This document shows, in pieces, positions 1-8,689 of a stretch of DNA of 64,000 nt. Positions within the stretch are counted from its first letter, which is position 1; each line of letters begins with the position of its first letter. The notes under the pieces were generated by a model. That model saw only the letters and a program-made list of their open reading frames with translations, made no database searches and was not told the origin of the DNA. Source of the stretch: Acidimicrobiales bacterium. GTDB lineage: Bacteria; Actinomycetota; Acidimicrobiia; Acidimicrobiales; SZUA-35. A program made the translations under genes and the position numbers. The DNA lies in the NCBI GenBank assembly GCA_013003535.1, contig JABDIY010000049.1, positions 124,001 through 188,000 on the forward strand. The letters are read 5' to 3'.

Positions 1-86
1 ACATGAATAGGTTTCGGCCGCTCCGACACCAACGGTGCACCGGAAGCGGTTGCAATCACGAGCGCTGACACATCACCCTTCGCCAT
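1..86 (-). CDS. Partial hypothetical protein, N-terminus only
   Basis: An ATG at 86-84 is preceded on the minus strand by GGTGGAGG, a strong ribosome-binding sequence lying very close to the start. The frame stays open to the window edge, so only about 28 residues are visible, beginning MAKGDVSALVIATASGAPLV. No domain can be recognised from this fragment. It lies 140 bp downstream of the bS22 gene on the same strand. The call rests on the ribosome-binding site and the open frame only. Confidence 0.4.
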   Translation of the reverse strand, partial: MAKGDVSALVIATASGAPLVSERPKPIH

Positions 87-226
87 ATCCTCCACCGTAG
101 TTGTTCGACGGGACAAAGGATTACCGCGGGACCTGAAACCCTGTTCCTTCCGGTAGGCCAAAACGCCAAACGGCCAGACCTCGAGGTCCGACCGAAGGGA
201 ATCGCTGACGAAACGAGGGCGGTGTT

Positions 227-322
227 CTACTTGTTCCGACGTTGAATACGGGTGCGCTTGAGCAGCTTGCGGTGCTTCTTCTTCCGCATACGCTTCCGAC
301 GCTTCTTGATCAACGATCCCAT
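227..322 (-). CDS. Small ribosomal subunit protein bS22 (AURKAIP1/COX24 family)
   Basis: This is a 31-residue, extremely basic protein beginning [20 protein letters not shown] and ending RIQRRNK before a TAG stop. The sequence matches the actinobacterial bS22 family, which binds the small ribosomal subunit and belongs to the AURKAIP1/COX24 domain group. Actinobacterial members are about 30-33 residues and share the [11 protein letters not shown] start, so the ATG at 322 is secure. No Shine-Dalgarno sequence is evident upstream. It is monocistronic here, followed 140 bp later by the partial gene at the left edge. The second actinobacterial mini ribosomal protein, bL37, lies at 20729. Confidence 0.9.
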   Translation of the reverse strand: MGSLIKKRRKRMRKKKHRKLLKRTRIQRRNK

Positions 323-419
323 AAGAGGAGTCAGACTAACGCCTGCCGCACCAAGAAACGCTCCACCGGAGATGAGAAAGGTTGCTAACGTTGTTGCCAC
401 CGCCTCTCAGCGAGGAGAT

Positions 420-492
420 TCCCGAGTAGTTCAATTGGTAGAACACAGGCCTTTGAAGCCTGGCGTTGTTGGTTCGAGTCCAACCTCGGGAG
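420..492 (+). tRNA. tRNA-Gln, anticodon UUG
   Basis: The 73-nt sequence folds as a full cloverleaf. The 7-bp acceptor stem is perfect (TCCCGAG with CTCGGGA), the D stem is GTTC/GAAC, the anticodon stem is CAGGC/GCCTG with loop CTTTGAA (anticodon TTG), and the T stem is GTTGG/CCAAC with loop TTCGAGT. The discriminator base is G73, as expected for glutamine tRNAs. The 3' CCA is not encoded; the genomic sequence continues CAA. No integrase or attachment-site duplication is seen next to it. Confidence 0.96.
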
Positions 493-501
493 CAAATCAC
501 C

Positions 502-663
502 ATGTCCCCAAAACATGTCTTTCAGTTGGGCGTGGCGGTTGGGGCGCTCGCCCTCTTCTTGGTCCTGACCCTGGCCACCGGCAACCGCATCGAAGCAGCC
601 GCTATCGCGATCGGCGGGGCGTTGATTGTCACCGCCTTCTTCAATCGGCCCAAATCGTCATAA
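502..663 (+). CDS. Small hydrophobic membrane protein, unknown function
   Basis: A 53-residue protein starts at an ATG 10 nt after the tRNA-Gln gene, beginning MSPKHVFQLGVAVGALALFL. Two hydrophobic segments can be seen, roughly residues 8-24 and 29-45, separated by a short polar loop (TGNRIE), and the tail is basic (NRPKSS). This is a two-helix hairpin topology with no recognisable family. A longer in-frame start would run into the tRNA gene, so the ATG at 502 is preferred. The hydrophobic pattern is the main reason to believe it is real. Confidence 0.5.
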   Translation: MSPKHVFQLGVAVGALALFLVLTLATGNRIEAAAIAIGGALIVTAFFNRPKSS

Positions 664-738
664 CGGCTCGGTTGACCCAGCACCACCCAGTCCCCACTTG
701 AACCCCCACTCCCGACTTGGTGATGAAACACTGGGGTT

Positions 739-1473
739 GTGCCCCCCGTGTTTCTCACCGCTCCCGCCAAGCTCACACTCGGGCTCCGTATCACCGACGT
801 TCTGAAGAACGGGCACCACCTGATCGATGCCGAAATGGTGACCGTAGATCTTCACGACACACTGTGGCTCGACCCGACCGGCGACGGGCTCACCGTGGTG
901 GGCGGCAGCCAGGACGTACCGGTCGGCCCCGACAATCTGGTGGCCCGGGCGTTACGGCTAGCAGGTCGGACTGCTGCCGTTCGCGTGACCAAGCGGATAC
1001 CTAGCCAAGCCGGGCTGGGTGGCGGGTCGGCCGACGCCGGCGCAATTCTCCGCTGGGCCGGCTTCAAGGATCTTGTAGCAGCCGCCGAAATCGGCGCCGA
1101 CGTTGCGTTCTGCGCGGTAGGTGGGAGAGCACACGTGAGCGGGATCGGCGAGATCGTTGCGCCTCTCGAATTTCAACCGATGGACCTGACCCTCCTGACC
1201 CCGCCCGTGGGATGTCCCACCGCTCTGGTGTATGCCCGCTGGGATCAAATGGGTGGGCCTGTTGGCGACAGCGGTAACGATCTAGAACCGGCTGCGGTGC
1301 AGGCCGTCCCCGCGCTGCTTCCGTTTCGTGAGGCGTTGGGAAACGCCACAGGTCAGACGCCCCGACTCGCCGGTAGCGGTAGTACGTGGTTCGTTTCGGG
1401 CCACCACCCCGGCCAGAACCACGTCCTCGTTCGCACGGTTCAGGCCGGATGGTCAGCAACCGACCCCCGGTAG
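739..1473 (+). CDS. ispE: 4-diphosphocytidyl-2-C-methyl-D-erythritol kinase
   Basis: IspE is a GHMP-family kinase that phosphorylates the 2-hydroxyl of CDP-methylerythritol in the non-mevalonate isoprenoid pathway in the cytoplasm. The N-terminus has the substrate-binding APAKLTLGL pattern (residues 8-16) and the glycine-rich ATP loop GLGGGSADAGA at 92-102; a C-terminal GHMP motif (LAGSGSTWF) lies near residue 210. At 244 residues it is shorter than typical IspE (about 280-300), with a compressed central region. The start is GTG; a GGGG stretch lies just upstream. In many actinobacteria ispE follows rsmA in the same direction, but here it is on the opposite strand and separated from rsmA by a small membrane-protein gene. 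Confidence 0.9.
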   Translation: MPPVFLTAPAKLTLGLRITDVLKNGHHLIDAEMVTVDLHDTLWLDPTGDGLTVVGGSQDVPVGPDNLVARALRLAGRTAAVRVTKRIPSQAGLGGGSADAGAILRWAGFKDLVAAAEIGADVAFCAVGGRAHVSGIGEIVAPLEFQPMDLTLLTPPVGCPTALVYARWDQMGGPVGDSGNDLEPAAVQAVPALLPFREALGNATGQTPRLAGSGSTWFVSGHHPGQNHVLVRTVQAGWSATDPR

Positions 1474-1516
1474 GCCAGGCGTTGTCGCCAGGATGGTCTT
1501 CCCTACGACCCCCTGG

Positions 1517-1798
1517 TCATGAAACCTTGTGCCGTCGTTCTTCTTCTTCTAGATATTGCCGAGTCTTCCGTTCCTCGAGGTCCCGCCCGTCCACCAGGTA
1601 GGCCAGCGCATGAAAGGCCAACGCGAAGCCCCAGGCGGCAGTGATCCAGATCGACCAATTCACACCACCCGCATCCAGAGTGTCCAGTAACCAGAAGAAC
1701 GCGTTGATGATCACGTACGTCCCGGCGTGCCAGACCAGGCCCGCCAAGTATCCGGCGCGCCGTTGGGCACGTTCCTCAGCAGTTTGAGTTCTCCTCAC
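1517..1798 (-). CDS. 2TM domain-containing small membrane protein
   Basis: The 93-residue product has a charged N-terminus, two transmembrane segments (about residues 17-38 and 48-66) and a strongly charged Glu/Arg/Lys-rich tail. This matches the 2TM domain layout found in many actinobacterial and Bacteroidetes proteins, whose function is not established; in other proteins the domain is attached to histidine kinases. The GTG at 1798 was chosen because GGGAGG lies about 6 nt upstream on the minus strand; an in-frame start at 1906 would lack such a site and add an unstructured stretch. It stands alone, downstream of rsmA. Confidence 0.75.
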   Translation of the reverse strand: MRRTQTAEERAQRRAGYLAGLVWHAGTYVIINAFFWLLDTLDAGGVNWSIWITAAWGFALAFHALAYLVDGRDLEERKTRQYLEEEERRHKVS

Positions 1799-1946
1799 AA
1801 GAAACCTCCCTTGTATCTTCACTAACCAGACTGCATTGGCACCGCCCCGTTGCCTAGAGGCCAACGTCACGCGCCGAACCCTCGTTGGGACAGACGTAGT
1901 TCGCACCCTGACGAGTGTCGATTCCGTCCGGTTTGTTTACGGATTC

Positions 1947-2786
1947 CTAGAGCAACGCCAACGAGCCCCACTGGGCGGGTGTGAGCATTTCGGCGCGGCT
2001 GGTTGGATCTACACCGGCTGCGGTCATCTGCTCCGCGGTCAACAGGGCCGAGAGACTTCGTCGGAGCATCTTTCGACGCTGATTGAAGCCCGTTCGAACG
2101 AGCGTCGCGTAGCGATCAAACGGAGCACTGATCGGCAGCGTTTCATGCCGATGCACTTTCAGCAACGCCGAACTCACCCGAGGGCGGGGAAGAAAAACGG
2201 AGTTGCTCACGGTGTCGACTATTCGGGCCGACGCCCAGTATCCCAACAACACCGACGGGATCCCGTAGGTTCGGCTCCCCGAACCTGCGGCGAGCCTTTC
2301 ACCCGCCTCCTGCTGCACCATCACGAGCCAGTCAGTGAGCGTTGGTTGATCGCGAAGTAAATCCAGGATCAGGGGTGTGGACACGTTGTAGGGCAGGTTG
2401 GCCACCACTTTCCAATCGTGCCCGCCCACAAGCGTTGTCCAATCCAGCTTCATCGCATCCCCGTGCACCAGACTCACCCGGTGGGCGAGACCTGCTGTTT
2501 CGAGAACTTCGCGTATACCGGGCAGCAGATACCGGTCGGCCTCGATGGCGATCACCTGGGCCCCCGCGTCAGCTAACCCCAGCGTGAGACTGCCCAATCC
2601 CGGGCCGATCTCGATTACTCGATCCCCTTCTTCCACACCGGCCAACCGAACGATCTTGTCTACGGTTCCCGGTTCGCATAGAAAGTTTTGTCCCAGTGCC
2701 CGGCTGGGTGTCAAACTGTGTCGTTCGATCAGTTCCCCAATCATCGGTCGCGTGAGTCGACGGGTCTGGCTCAGCTCAGCCGCCAT
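1947..2786 (-). CDS. rsmA: 16S rRNA (adenine-1518/1519-N6)-dimethyltransferase RsmA
   Basis: RsmA (KsgA) dimethylates two adjacent adenines in helix 45 of 16S rRNA during late small-subunit assembly. The SAM-binding motif I is visible as IEIGPGLGSLT (residues 58-68), the acidic motif II as AIEADR (80-85), and the catalytic NLPY motif at 130-133 (NLPYNVSTP). The C-terminal helical region carries FNQRRKMLRRSL, typical of the family. Length (279) is normal. Its start overlaps the end of tatD by 11 nt, indicating translational coupling in the metG-tatD-rsmA run. Confidence 0.95.
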   Translation of the reverse strand: MAAELSQTRRLTRPMIGELIERHSLTPSRALGQNFLCEPGTVDKIVRLAGVEEGDRVIEIGPGLGSLTLGLADAGAQVIAIEADRYLLPGIREVLETAGLAHRVSLVHGDAMKLDWTTLVGGHDWKVVANLPYNVSTPLILDLLRDQPTLTDWLVMVQQEAGERLAAGSGSRTYGIPSVLLGYWASARIVDTVSNSVFLPRPRVSSALLKVHRHETLPISAPFDRYATLVRTGFNQRRKMLRRSLSALLTAEQMTAAGVDPTSRAEMLTPAQWGSLALL

Positions 2787-3549
2787 GATTCAACCGATAC
2801 AAGCGTTCACCGTTTCGCCAGGTGAGATCGGCAACCTCCTCGGTGGGCTGTGAACGAATCTGGGCAACAGCTTCACCCACAACGGAAACCCAGGCGGGTT
2901 TGTTGGACTTGCCGCGGTACGGCACGGGTGCCAAATAGGGGCTGTCGGTCTCCACCAGGAGTCGGTCGGCGGGGCAGAGTTGCGCCGCTTCGCGCAGCTC
3001 CGGTGCTGACGGGAAGGTGACGATGCCGCTGAAGCTCAAGTAGCAATCCCGCTCCAGAGCCTTCCGGGCTTCGGCGGGGCCGCCGGTAAAACAATGAAAC
3101 ACCGTACGCTCGGGCGCTCCTTGCTCGTCCAGGATGGCGAACGTGTCGTCCCAGGCGGAGCGGCTGTGGATGACAAGCGCCAGGTTCAGCTCGTGGGCCA
3201 TCTGTATCTGTTGTGCGAAGACCTCGGCCTGGATGTGGTGCTCGGAGTGGCTGTAGTGGTAGTCCAGTCCACACTCCCCTACGGCGACCGGAGACGGCTC
3301 TTCCCCAAACAGCTGGTGAAGGCCGTCGATGCCGCCCTTGGCATCGTGGGGGTGAACGCCAGCCGTGGCCCATACGTTGGGGAACCGAGAAGCGATCCGT
3401 ATGGCTTCGATCGAGTCCGCCACGGTGCACCCGACGGTCAAGAAACGGGTGACGCCCGACTCTGCGGCTTCAGCAACGGCGCGCTCGGGCGCGATCTGTT
3501 TCTTTGCCGCCCCCGTAGTGAGGTGACAGTGATTATCGAACCACTCCAT
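2776..3549 (-). CDS. tatD: TatD family metal-dependent hydrolase/DNase
   Basis: TatD proteins are TIM-barrel metal-dependent hydrolases with 3'-5' exonuclease activity on DNA. The first metal motif DNHCH (residues 5-9) is at the N-terminus, followed by the conserved glutamate in VGECGLDYH, a histidine in VIHSR, HCFTG, and the C-terminal LVETDSPYLAP. Length 257 is standard. GGAGGTG lies shortly upstream of the ATG. The gene starts 2 nt after the metG stop and overlaps rsmA by 11 nt. The metG-tatD-rsmA order is the classic actinobacterial arrangement. Confidence 0.93.
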   Translation of the reverse strand: MEWFDNHCHLTTGAAKKQIAPERAVAEAAESGVTRFLTVGCTVADSIEAIRIASRFPNVWATAGVHPHDAKGGIDGLHQLFGEEPSPVAVGECGLDYHYSHSEHHIQAEVFAQQIQMAHELNLALVIHSRSAWDDTFAILDEQGAPERTVFHCFTGGPAEARKALERDCYLSFSGIVTFPSAPELREAAQLCPADRLLVETDSPYLAPVPYRGKSNKPAWVSVVGEAVAQIRSQPTEEVADLTWRNGERLYRLNHGG

Positions 3550-3551
3550 CG

Positions 3552-5210
3552 CTACACCTCCACATCGGAGGTCTCGAGATCGACTTTGGTGAAGAGTGGA
3601 GTGGGCTTGCCGATCGGCCTACCCGGTACCAGGGGCTCACGCTTCCAGCCGGACGGAACTCCAAGGATCTCATCGAGCGTTGCGCTGGACCACGGAAGGA
3701 ACGGAGCGAACAGGACCCGCACCCCGTTGATCGCCGACAGCGCCGTGTGCAGAACTTCGGATGCCCGATTCGGATCCGTCTTCTGGAGCCGCCACGGCTC
3801 GGTGGCGTTGAGATAGCCGTTGGTGGCCTGAGCTGTCTTCATGGCGGTTCGGAGCGCCGCCCGCAACTCAGACGCGTGGAATTGATCAGCGGCCTCAACG
3901 AACGCGGCATCCACCGCGGCCAGCAAATCGGAATCCTCCGGGTCGCTACCCGGGGTATCCGGGATCTGTGCATCACAATTTTTGTTCACCATGCTGAGTA
4001 CCCGATTGACCAGATTGCCCCAGGTGGCGACCAACTCTTCGTTGATTCGCCTGCCGATCTCCTCATCGGACACCTCGGTATCGGCTTGCTCCGGGAGAGC
4101 TGCGGCGAGTGCGAAGCGAAGTGCGTCGGGCTGGAACATGTCTAACGCATCAGCGATCGTGAGACCAACACCACGGCTTGCTGACGCCTTGCCGCCCTTG
4201 AACGTGACATATTGGTTTGCGGGGATCTCATCGGGGAGATGCAGATTGCCCACGCCCATCAATTGCGCTGGCCAAAAGAGGGCATGGAACGGGATGTTGT
4301 CCTTGCCGATGAAATAGACATGCCGGGCGGCGGGGTTCTCCCACCACTCCCGCCACGATTCCGGGTCACCGGCGGGATTGGTTTCACTGGCCGCCCATTC
4401 CTTCGATGCACTCAGGTAGCCAATGACCGCGTCGTACCAAACGTAGATCTTCTTCCCCGGACCGAGATCGTCGACCGGAAGGTCTATGCCCCACTCGATA
4501 TCCCTTGTGATCGCTCGGTCTTGGAGACCCTCGTCTTCAAGCCAGCCCTTGGCGAAATTGAGCACGTGGGGGCGCCAGTGGCTCTTGGTATCCAGGTAGT
4601 TGCGGATTTGTTGGTTGAAATCCGAGTACCGGAAATAGAAGTGTTCGGTTTCGCGAGGCTCGGGTATGGCCCCACTCAGTTTGGAACGCGGATTGATCAA
4701 GTCGATCGGGTCCAATGTTTTTCCGCAGTTGTCGCACTGGTCGCCGCGAGCCTCGGCATAGCCGCAGTATGGACACTCACCCTCCACGTATCGGTCCGGC
4801 AGGAACCGTTGCACCTCCGGATCAAAGAACTGCTCACTGACCCGTTTGTCGATATGACCATTCTCAAACTGAGCGAGAAACATCTCTTGGGTGACCTTGG
4901 CGTGGTTCTCGGTTCCTGTTGTGGTGTAGAGATCCCAAGAGATACCGAGTTGTTCCCAATGACGTAAAATTTCGCCGTGATATCGGTCCACGATGTCTTG
5001 AGGGTCCACGCCCTCTGCTTCGGCACGAACCGTGATGGGCGTTCCATGGACATCGGAACCCGACACCATCAACACCCGATTCCCCAACAGCCGTTGCTGC
5101 CGAGCGAAGATGTCGGCTGGCAGATAGGCGCCTGCCAAATGGCCAATATGGCGAGCACCGGAAGCATAGGGCCAGGCCACGGCAACCAGCACGTTCACAG
5201 GTTCAGTCAC
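3552..5210 (-). CDS. metG: Methionyl-tRNA synthetase with degenerate KMSKS loop
   Basis: Class I synthetase that charges tRNA-Met. The HIGH motif is at residues 21-24 (RHIGHLAGAYLPADIFARQ); a connective-peptide zinc site with CPYC and CDNC pairs is near residues 145-162; the WYDA motif (VWYDAVIGY) is conserved. The KMSKS position reads KASAS (residues 341-345, in FKGGKASASRGVG), so the second lysine is replaced by alanine; relaxed forms of this loop occur in some four-Cys MetRS. The anticodon-binding helical domain follows, and at 552 residues there is no C-terminal dimerisation domain. The GTG start at 5210 has a -10-like TACGCT 7 nt upstream, implying a leaderless transcript. It heads the metG-tatD-rsmA operon. 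Confidence 0.94.
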   Translation of the reverse strand: MTEPVNVLVAVAWPYASGARHIGHLAGAYLPADIFARQQRLLGNRVLMVSGSDVHGTPITVRAEAEGVDPQDIVDRYHGEILRHWEQLGISWDLYTTTGTENHAKVTQEMFLAQFENGHIDKRVSEQFFDPEVQRFLPDRYVEGECPYCGYAEARGDQCDNCGKTLDPIDLINPRSKLSGAIPEPRETEHFYFRYSDFNQQIRNYLDTKSHWRPHVLNFAKGWLEDEGLQDRAITRDIEWGIDLPVDDLGPGKKIYVWYDAVIGYLSASKEWAASETNPAGDPESWREWWENPAARHVYFIGKDNIPFHALFWPAQLMGVGNLHLPDEIPANQYVTFKGGKASASRGVGLTIADALDMFQPDALRFALAAALPEQADTEVSDEEIGRRINEELVATWGNLVNRVLSMVNKNCDAQIPDTPGSDPEDSDLLAAVDAAFVEAADQFHASELRAALRTAMKTAQATNGYLNATEPWRLQKTDPNRASEVLHTALSAINGVRVLFAPFLPWSSATLDEILGVPSGWKREPLVPGRPIGKPTPLFTKVDLETSDVEV

Positions 5211-5217
5211 CCGGCTA

Positions 5218-5223
5218 AGCGTA
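5218..5223 (-). promoter_or_regulatory. -10 box of metG (TACGCT), leaderless type
   Basis: TACGCT lies 7 nt upstream of the metG GTG, so transcription is expected to start at or next to the start codon. No Shine-Dalgarno sequence is present. Confidence 0.5.
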
Positions 5224-5249
5224 ATGAGGGAGAAAGTGGCTCGTGCCGC

Positions 5250-6413
5250 TTATTGCGCCGCGCTCGCTCGACGCACCGCTCGAACGCGTTTGGCCTCGAC
5301 CACCAGCATCACCAGCAAGAGAACGTCGACGACGACGAGCAGCGTTATGGCGTTGGCCGAACCGCCCAAAAGGAGCACCGCAGCAACAGCGAGTACAACG
5401 ACACCGCGTTCAACGGCTATCACGCTGTGCGCTCGAAGCACTGCACCGGCCACCCCAAGGTGGAACAGGACCAAGCCGCCGAGAAGCATGAGGCGGTACG
5501 AGAGGTCCGCTGGTTCGGACGGGTGAAGGGTGATTTCCTCCAATCCGGCGGCTGCCAGAATAACCCCGGCCACAACCGGAAGGTGCCAGAGTGTGTAGAC
5601 ATCTCGAGAGAATCTCCCCTTGGATCGCAAACCAAGCTGCTCGCTGCGATGCTCGAACGAGGGTTGAGGGAGATCGAAATACGACCACCAGAGCAGCCCG
5701 GCAAATGTGGCTGCGCTCAAAAGGGCGAGCAGGGTCCGGCCGCCCAGTCCTTCGCCTTCCTCCAACGCATCAACCACGGGAAGCCCAACGGCGACGATCA
5801 CTTCACCGAGGGCAACGATGATGATGAGCCCGTGGCGCTCTGCAAAGTGGCCGCTGCGGACCAGAAAGTCACCGCCGCCAGCCACAACCAATGCGATCAC
5901 GAAAATCCCCAGCGATGACAGCCACAGCGCCAATCGCAGGCCACCTTCGAAGAATCCGCCCACCACCAATGGCACAAATGACGCCGCCGCCACCCCGCCG
6001 TAGCTGAGAACGGAACGGAACACCTCTGGCTGGTCCTTGACATTCAGCACATATAACGCCAGTCCCATGAGGAAGATGACGGCCAACGACAGCGAGAACA
6101 GGACTCCTCCACCTTCGAATGCGGTGCCGATCGAGGCCCCCATCGGCACACTGGCTGCGGTGGCGATAAGGAAGACCAACCGCACGATTCGCTGGTTGCC
6201 CGGCACGGCGTTGGCCGACCACGTGAACTGACTCCAGGCGACCCACATGAGCGTGAAGAGCAGCGCGGTTCGCCCTACCGCCTGCCAGTTGTGATCGTGG
6301 ACGAGCACGCCAACCAGCTGGGAGAACGCGAAGACGAACGCAAGGTCGAAATAGAGCTCGGAGGGATCGGCAGTGAAATCTTCGCCGAGATCCGGGACGG
6401 TTATTCCTCTCAC
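5250..6413 (-). CDS. LtrA family (low temperature requirement A) membrane protein
   Basis: A 387-residue polytopic membrane protein with about ten hydrophobic segments. It carries the hallmark N-terminal ELYFDLAFVFAFSQL near residues 19-33 and the central ERHGLIIIVALGEVI of the bacterial LtrA family. The family was named from a Listeria cold-growth locus; its biochemical role is unknown. The GTG start at 6413 has TAGTCT 7 nt upstream. It is divergent from trkH and separated from metG by 39 bp on the same strand, but with its own promoter. Confidence 0.88.
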   Translation of the reverse strand: MRGITVPDLGEDFTADPSELYFDLAFVFAFSQLVGVLVHDHNWQAVGRTALLFTLMWVAWSQFTWSANAVPGNQRIVRLVFLIATAASVPMGASIGTAFEGGGVLFSLSLAVIFLMGLALYVLNVKDQPEVFRSVLSYGGVAAASFVPLVVGGFFEGGLRLALWLSSLGIFVIALVVAGGGDFLVRSGHFAERHGLIIIVALGEVIVAVGLPVVDALEEGEGLGGRTLLALLSAATFAGLLWWSYFDLPQPSFEHRSEQLGLRSKGRFSRDVYTLWHLPVVAGVILAAAGLEEITLHPSEPADLSYRLMLLGGLVLFHLGVAGAVLRAHSVIAVERGVVVLAVAAVLLLGGSANAITLLVVVDVLLLVMLVVEAKRVRAVRRASAAQ

Positions 6414-6420
6414 CTATCCA

Positions 6421-6426
6421 AGACTA
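6421..6426 (-). promoter_or_regulatory. -10 box of the LtrA-family gene (TAGTCT)
   Basis: TAGTCT lies 7 nt before the GTG start of the LtrA gene, in the 98-bp divergent region shared with trkH. For trkH, a TACGGT at 6494-6499 could be the -10, giving a leader of about 6 nt. Confidence 0.5.
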
Positions 6427-6511
6427 GGGCGGATCTTTGGGCCAGGACACGGATGCGCTGCCTTCAGAAAACGCGCCCCGGTTTGCTGGCGAGTACGGTT
6501 TGACCCGTCCT

Positions 6512-7879
6512 ATGAGCATCATTCCGCGGGGAGAACTTAGGCGACGCGTGAAGCGACGCTCCCACCCGGGACTTTTCATCGTTGCCTGCTTCGCCGCGCT
6601 GGCCAGCTCGGGAACAGCCCTCCTCTCTCTACCGTTCAGTCATGCGGACGCCACGGTCGGTGTCAGCGATGCGTTCTTCACCAGCTTTTCGGCCGTGACC
6701 GTCACGGGTCTGGCGGTACAAGACACCTCTACCGCGTGGACACCATTCGGACAGTTCGTCATTCTCCTTCTCATACAGATTGGCGGGTTGGGAATCATGA
6801 CGCTCGCCGGCTTCATGGGCCTGGTCGTCTCTCAGCGCATGAGCGTTCGGGCCGGAATGCTGGCCGGCACAGAAATCGGTCTCACCGATCTCGGACCACT
6901 GCGACCACTCCTGCGAGGTTTGGTCAAGTTCGTGATCCTTTCAGAGGCGCTCCTCGCCGTCGCTCTCTCAGCGCGTTTCGTTCTCGGGGACGACAACGGG
7001 GCCATCATCCGCCCGATTTTTGACGGTCTGTTCCACGCGATCTCGGCGTTTAACAACGCGGGTTTCAGTACGTTCGCCGGCGGTCTGGAATCCTATGCCG
7101 CAGACTGGTTTGTGAACCTCGTGATAGCGGGAGGATTCATCATCGGCGGCATCGGCTTCCCGGTGATCTTCGAACTCCGGAAACAGTGGCGTAAACCTGA
7201 CCGCTGGTCTCTGCACACCAAAGTGTCTCTCGCCTTTACGGGTCTTCTTCTGGCGGGGGGAACTCTGGTCATCGCCGCATTGGAGTGGACCAATTCCGGA
7301 ACGCTCGGCGCTTTGGACCCGGGCGATCGGATCCTGGCGGCGTTCTTCCAGTCCGCTACGGCTCGAACCGCTGGTTTCAATACGGTTCCCTTTGATGCGC
7401 TTCATTCATCCACACTCTTGGTATTCATTCTGCTGATGGTGATTGGCGCCAACAGCGCCTCAACCGCCGGAGGGATAAAGACCACAACCTTCGCCGTCGC
7501 CATCCGCTCCACGATCGGCCACTTTCGAGGCGACGCCGACGTCACGATGTTTCGTCGGCGCATTCCCACGGAGTTGCAGCAACATGCCCTGTCATTGGTG
7601 GTCGTCGCTCTGGGCACGGTTGGAACGGCGGCCTTCGGGTTGGCGATCGTGGAGCCCGACATCGAAACGGCCAAGCTTCTCTTCGAAGCTGCATCAGCGT
7701 TCGGAACCGCCGGACTGTCAGCGTCTGTGACGCCCTCGCTCGGTACCCTCGGCCGGATCATCATCGTGGTCTTGATGTTTGTAGGTCGGGTGGGTCCAAT
7801 CACGTTTGGCACCGCGTTCTTGTTCCGACGAGAGGCCCGCCACTACCGCTACCCAGAAGATGACTTGATGGTTGGATAG
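6512..7879 (+). CDS. Potassium uptake protein, TrkH/KtrB family
   Basis: Ion-translocating subunit of a Trk/Ktr-type K+ transporter in the cytoplasmic membrane. The four pore loops expected of the family are visible, each with its filter glycine: VTVTGLAV, AFNNAGFSTF, TARTAGFNTV and AFGTAGLSASV. The 455-residue length fits KtrB-type proteins. The ATG at 6512 was chosen because it opens directly onto a basic leader (MSIIPRGELRRRVKRR) before the first helix; an upstream TTG in frame at 6437 is unlikely. trkA follows after 12 nt, so the two are co-transcribed. Confidence 0.93.
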   Translation: MSIIPRGELRRRVKRRSHPGLFIVACFAALASSGTALLSLPFSHADATVGVSDAFFTSFSAVTVTGLAVQDTSTAWTPFGQFVILLLIQIGGLGIMTLAGFMGLVVSQRMSVRAGMLAGTEIGLTDLGPLRPLLRGLVKFVILSEALLAVALSARFVLGDDNGAIIRPIFDGLFHAISAFNNAGFSTFAGGLESYAADWFVNLVIAGGFIIGGIGFPVIFELRKQWRKPDRWSLHTKVSLAFTGLLLAGGTLVIAALEWTNSGTLGALDPGDRILAAFFQSATARTAGFNTVPFDALHSSTLLVFILLMVIGANSASTAGGIKTTTFAVAIRSTIGHFRGDADVTMFRRRIPTELQQHALSLVVVALGTVGTAAFGLAIVEPDIETAKLLFEAASAFGTAGLSASVTPSLGTLGRIIIVVLMFVGRVGPITFGTAFLFRREARHYRYPEDDLMVG

Positions 7880-7891
7880 AAGGAACGAAAC

Positions 7892-8644
7892 ATGGCAACA
7901 GAGCACTCCCTTGAACCCACAACCCTCGAGAAGATCCTGGGCTTCGCCAATCGCCGATTTGGTGCGCGCGAGGAGATTCCGATCACGCCGACCGACACGG
8001 TGTTCGTGGCGGGGTTGGGACGATTCGGTTCCGCCGTGTGCGCAACGCTGGTGGACCTGGGAATTGAGGTGATGGGGATCGACCTCGATGAGCGGTTGGT
8101 GGACAAGTGGGTCGACGTCATCCCCCACCTCCGTGTAGCTGACGCCACGGACGCTGCCACGCTCAAACAACTCGGGGTGCAGCAGTTCGATGTGTGTGTT
8201 GTTGGCATCGGTACGGCGATCGAGGCGAGCGTACTGACGGTGGCCGCCCTCAGCGACGCTGGGGCGCCCGTCATCTGGGCGAAAGCCATGACACCGGAGC
8301 ACGGCCGAATTCTCGAACGGGTCGGCGCGCACAACTTGGTCTACCCCGAGATCGAGATGGGTGAACGGGTAGCTCGAATCGTGAGCGGATCAGTGATCGA
8401 CTTCTTCGAGCTCGACGACGACTTCGTGATGGCCGAGATCGAGGCTCCGGCGTTCCTCGTCGGTCAGGCGCTAGCTGAAGCCCACCTGCGCGAGCGATAC
8501 AACGTCTCGGTCGTGTGCATCAAACCACGCGGCGGCACGTACACCTACGTGACCCCGCACACAGTCCCCCGTCGCGGAAGTCTGGTGGTAGTGGCCGGAC
8601 CCACCGCCGCCGTACAGAAGTTCACCGACGACGCCAAGCGCTGA
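7892..8644 (+). CDS. TrkA/KtrA family K+ transporter regulatory subunit
   Basis: Cytoplasmic RCK-domain protein that gates the adjacent TrkH channel in response to nucleotides. The N-terminal Rossmann fold has VAGLGRFGSAVC (GxGxxG) around residue 40 and an acidic GIDLDER at the end of the second strand; the C-terminal RCK_C domain spans about residues 165-245. It has a single RCK-N/RCK-C pair (250 residues), as in KtrA rather than the duplicated enterobacterial TrkA. AAGGA precedes the ATG by 7 nt. Confidence 0.92.
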   Translation: MATEHSLEPTTLEKILGFANRRFGAREEIPITPTDTVFVAGLGRFGSAVCATLVDLGIEVMGIDLDERLVDKWVDVIPHLRVADATDAATLKQLGVQQFDVCVVGIGTAIEASVLTVAALSDAGAPVIWAKAMTPEHGRILERVGAHNLVYPEIEMGERVARIVSGSVIDFFELDDDFVMAEIEAPAFLVGQALAEAHLRERYNVSVVCIKPRGGTYTYVTPHTVPRRGSLVVVAGPTAAVQKFTDDAKR

Positions 8645-8689
8645 GAACGGTCCCCGGCGGGACTGCAGTTGACGGTTGTGACCCCTGGT

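Noticed and set aside
420-492. tRNA-Gln as an attachment site for a mobile element
   Set aside because: No integrase, no direct repeat of the tRNA 3' end and no composition shift were seen.
4977-5918. A 313-residue plus-strand open frame antisense to metG and the LtrA gene
   Set aside because: It has no recognisable domain and lies across two well-supported minus-strand genes; such frames are common antisense shadows in GC-rich DNA.
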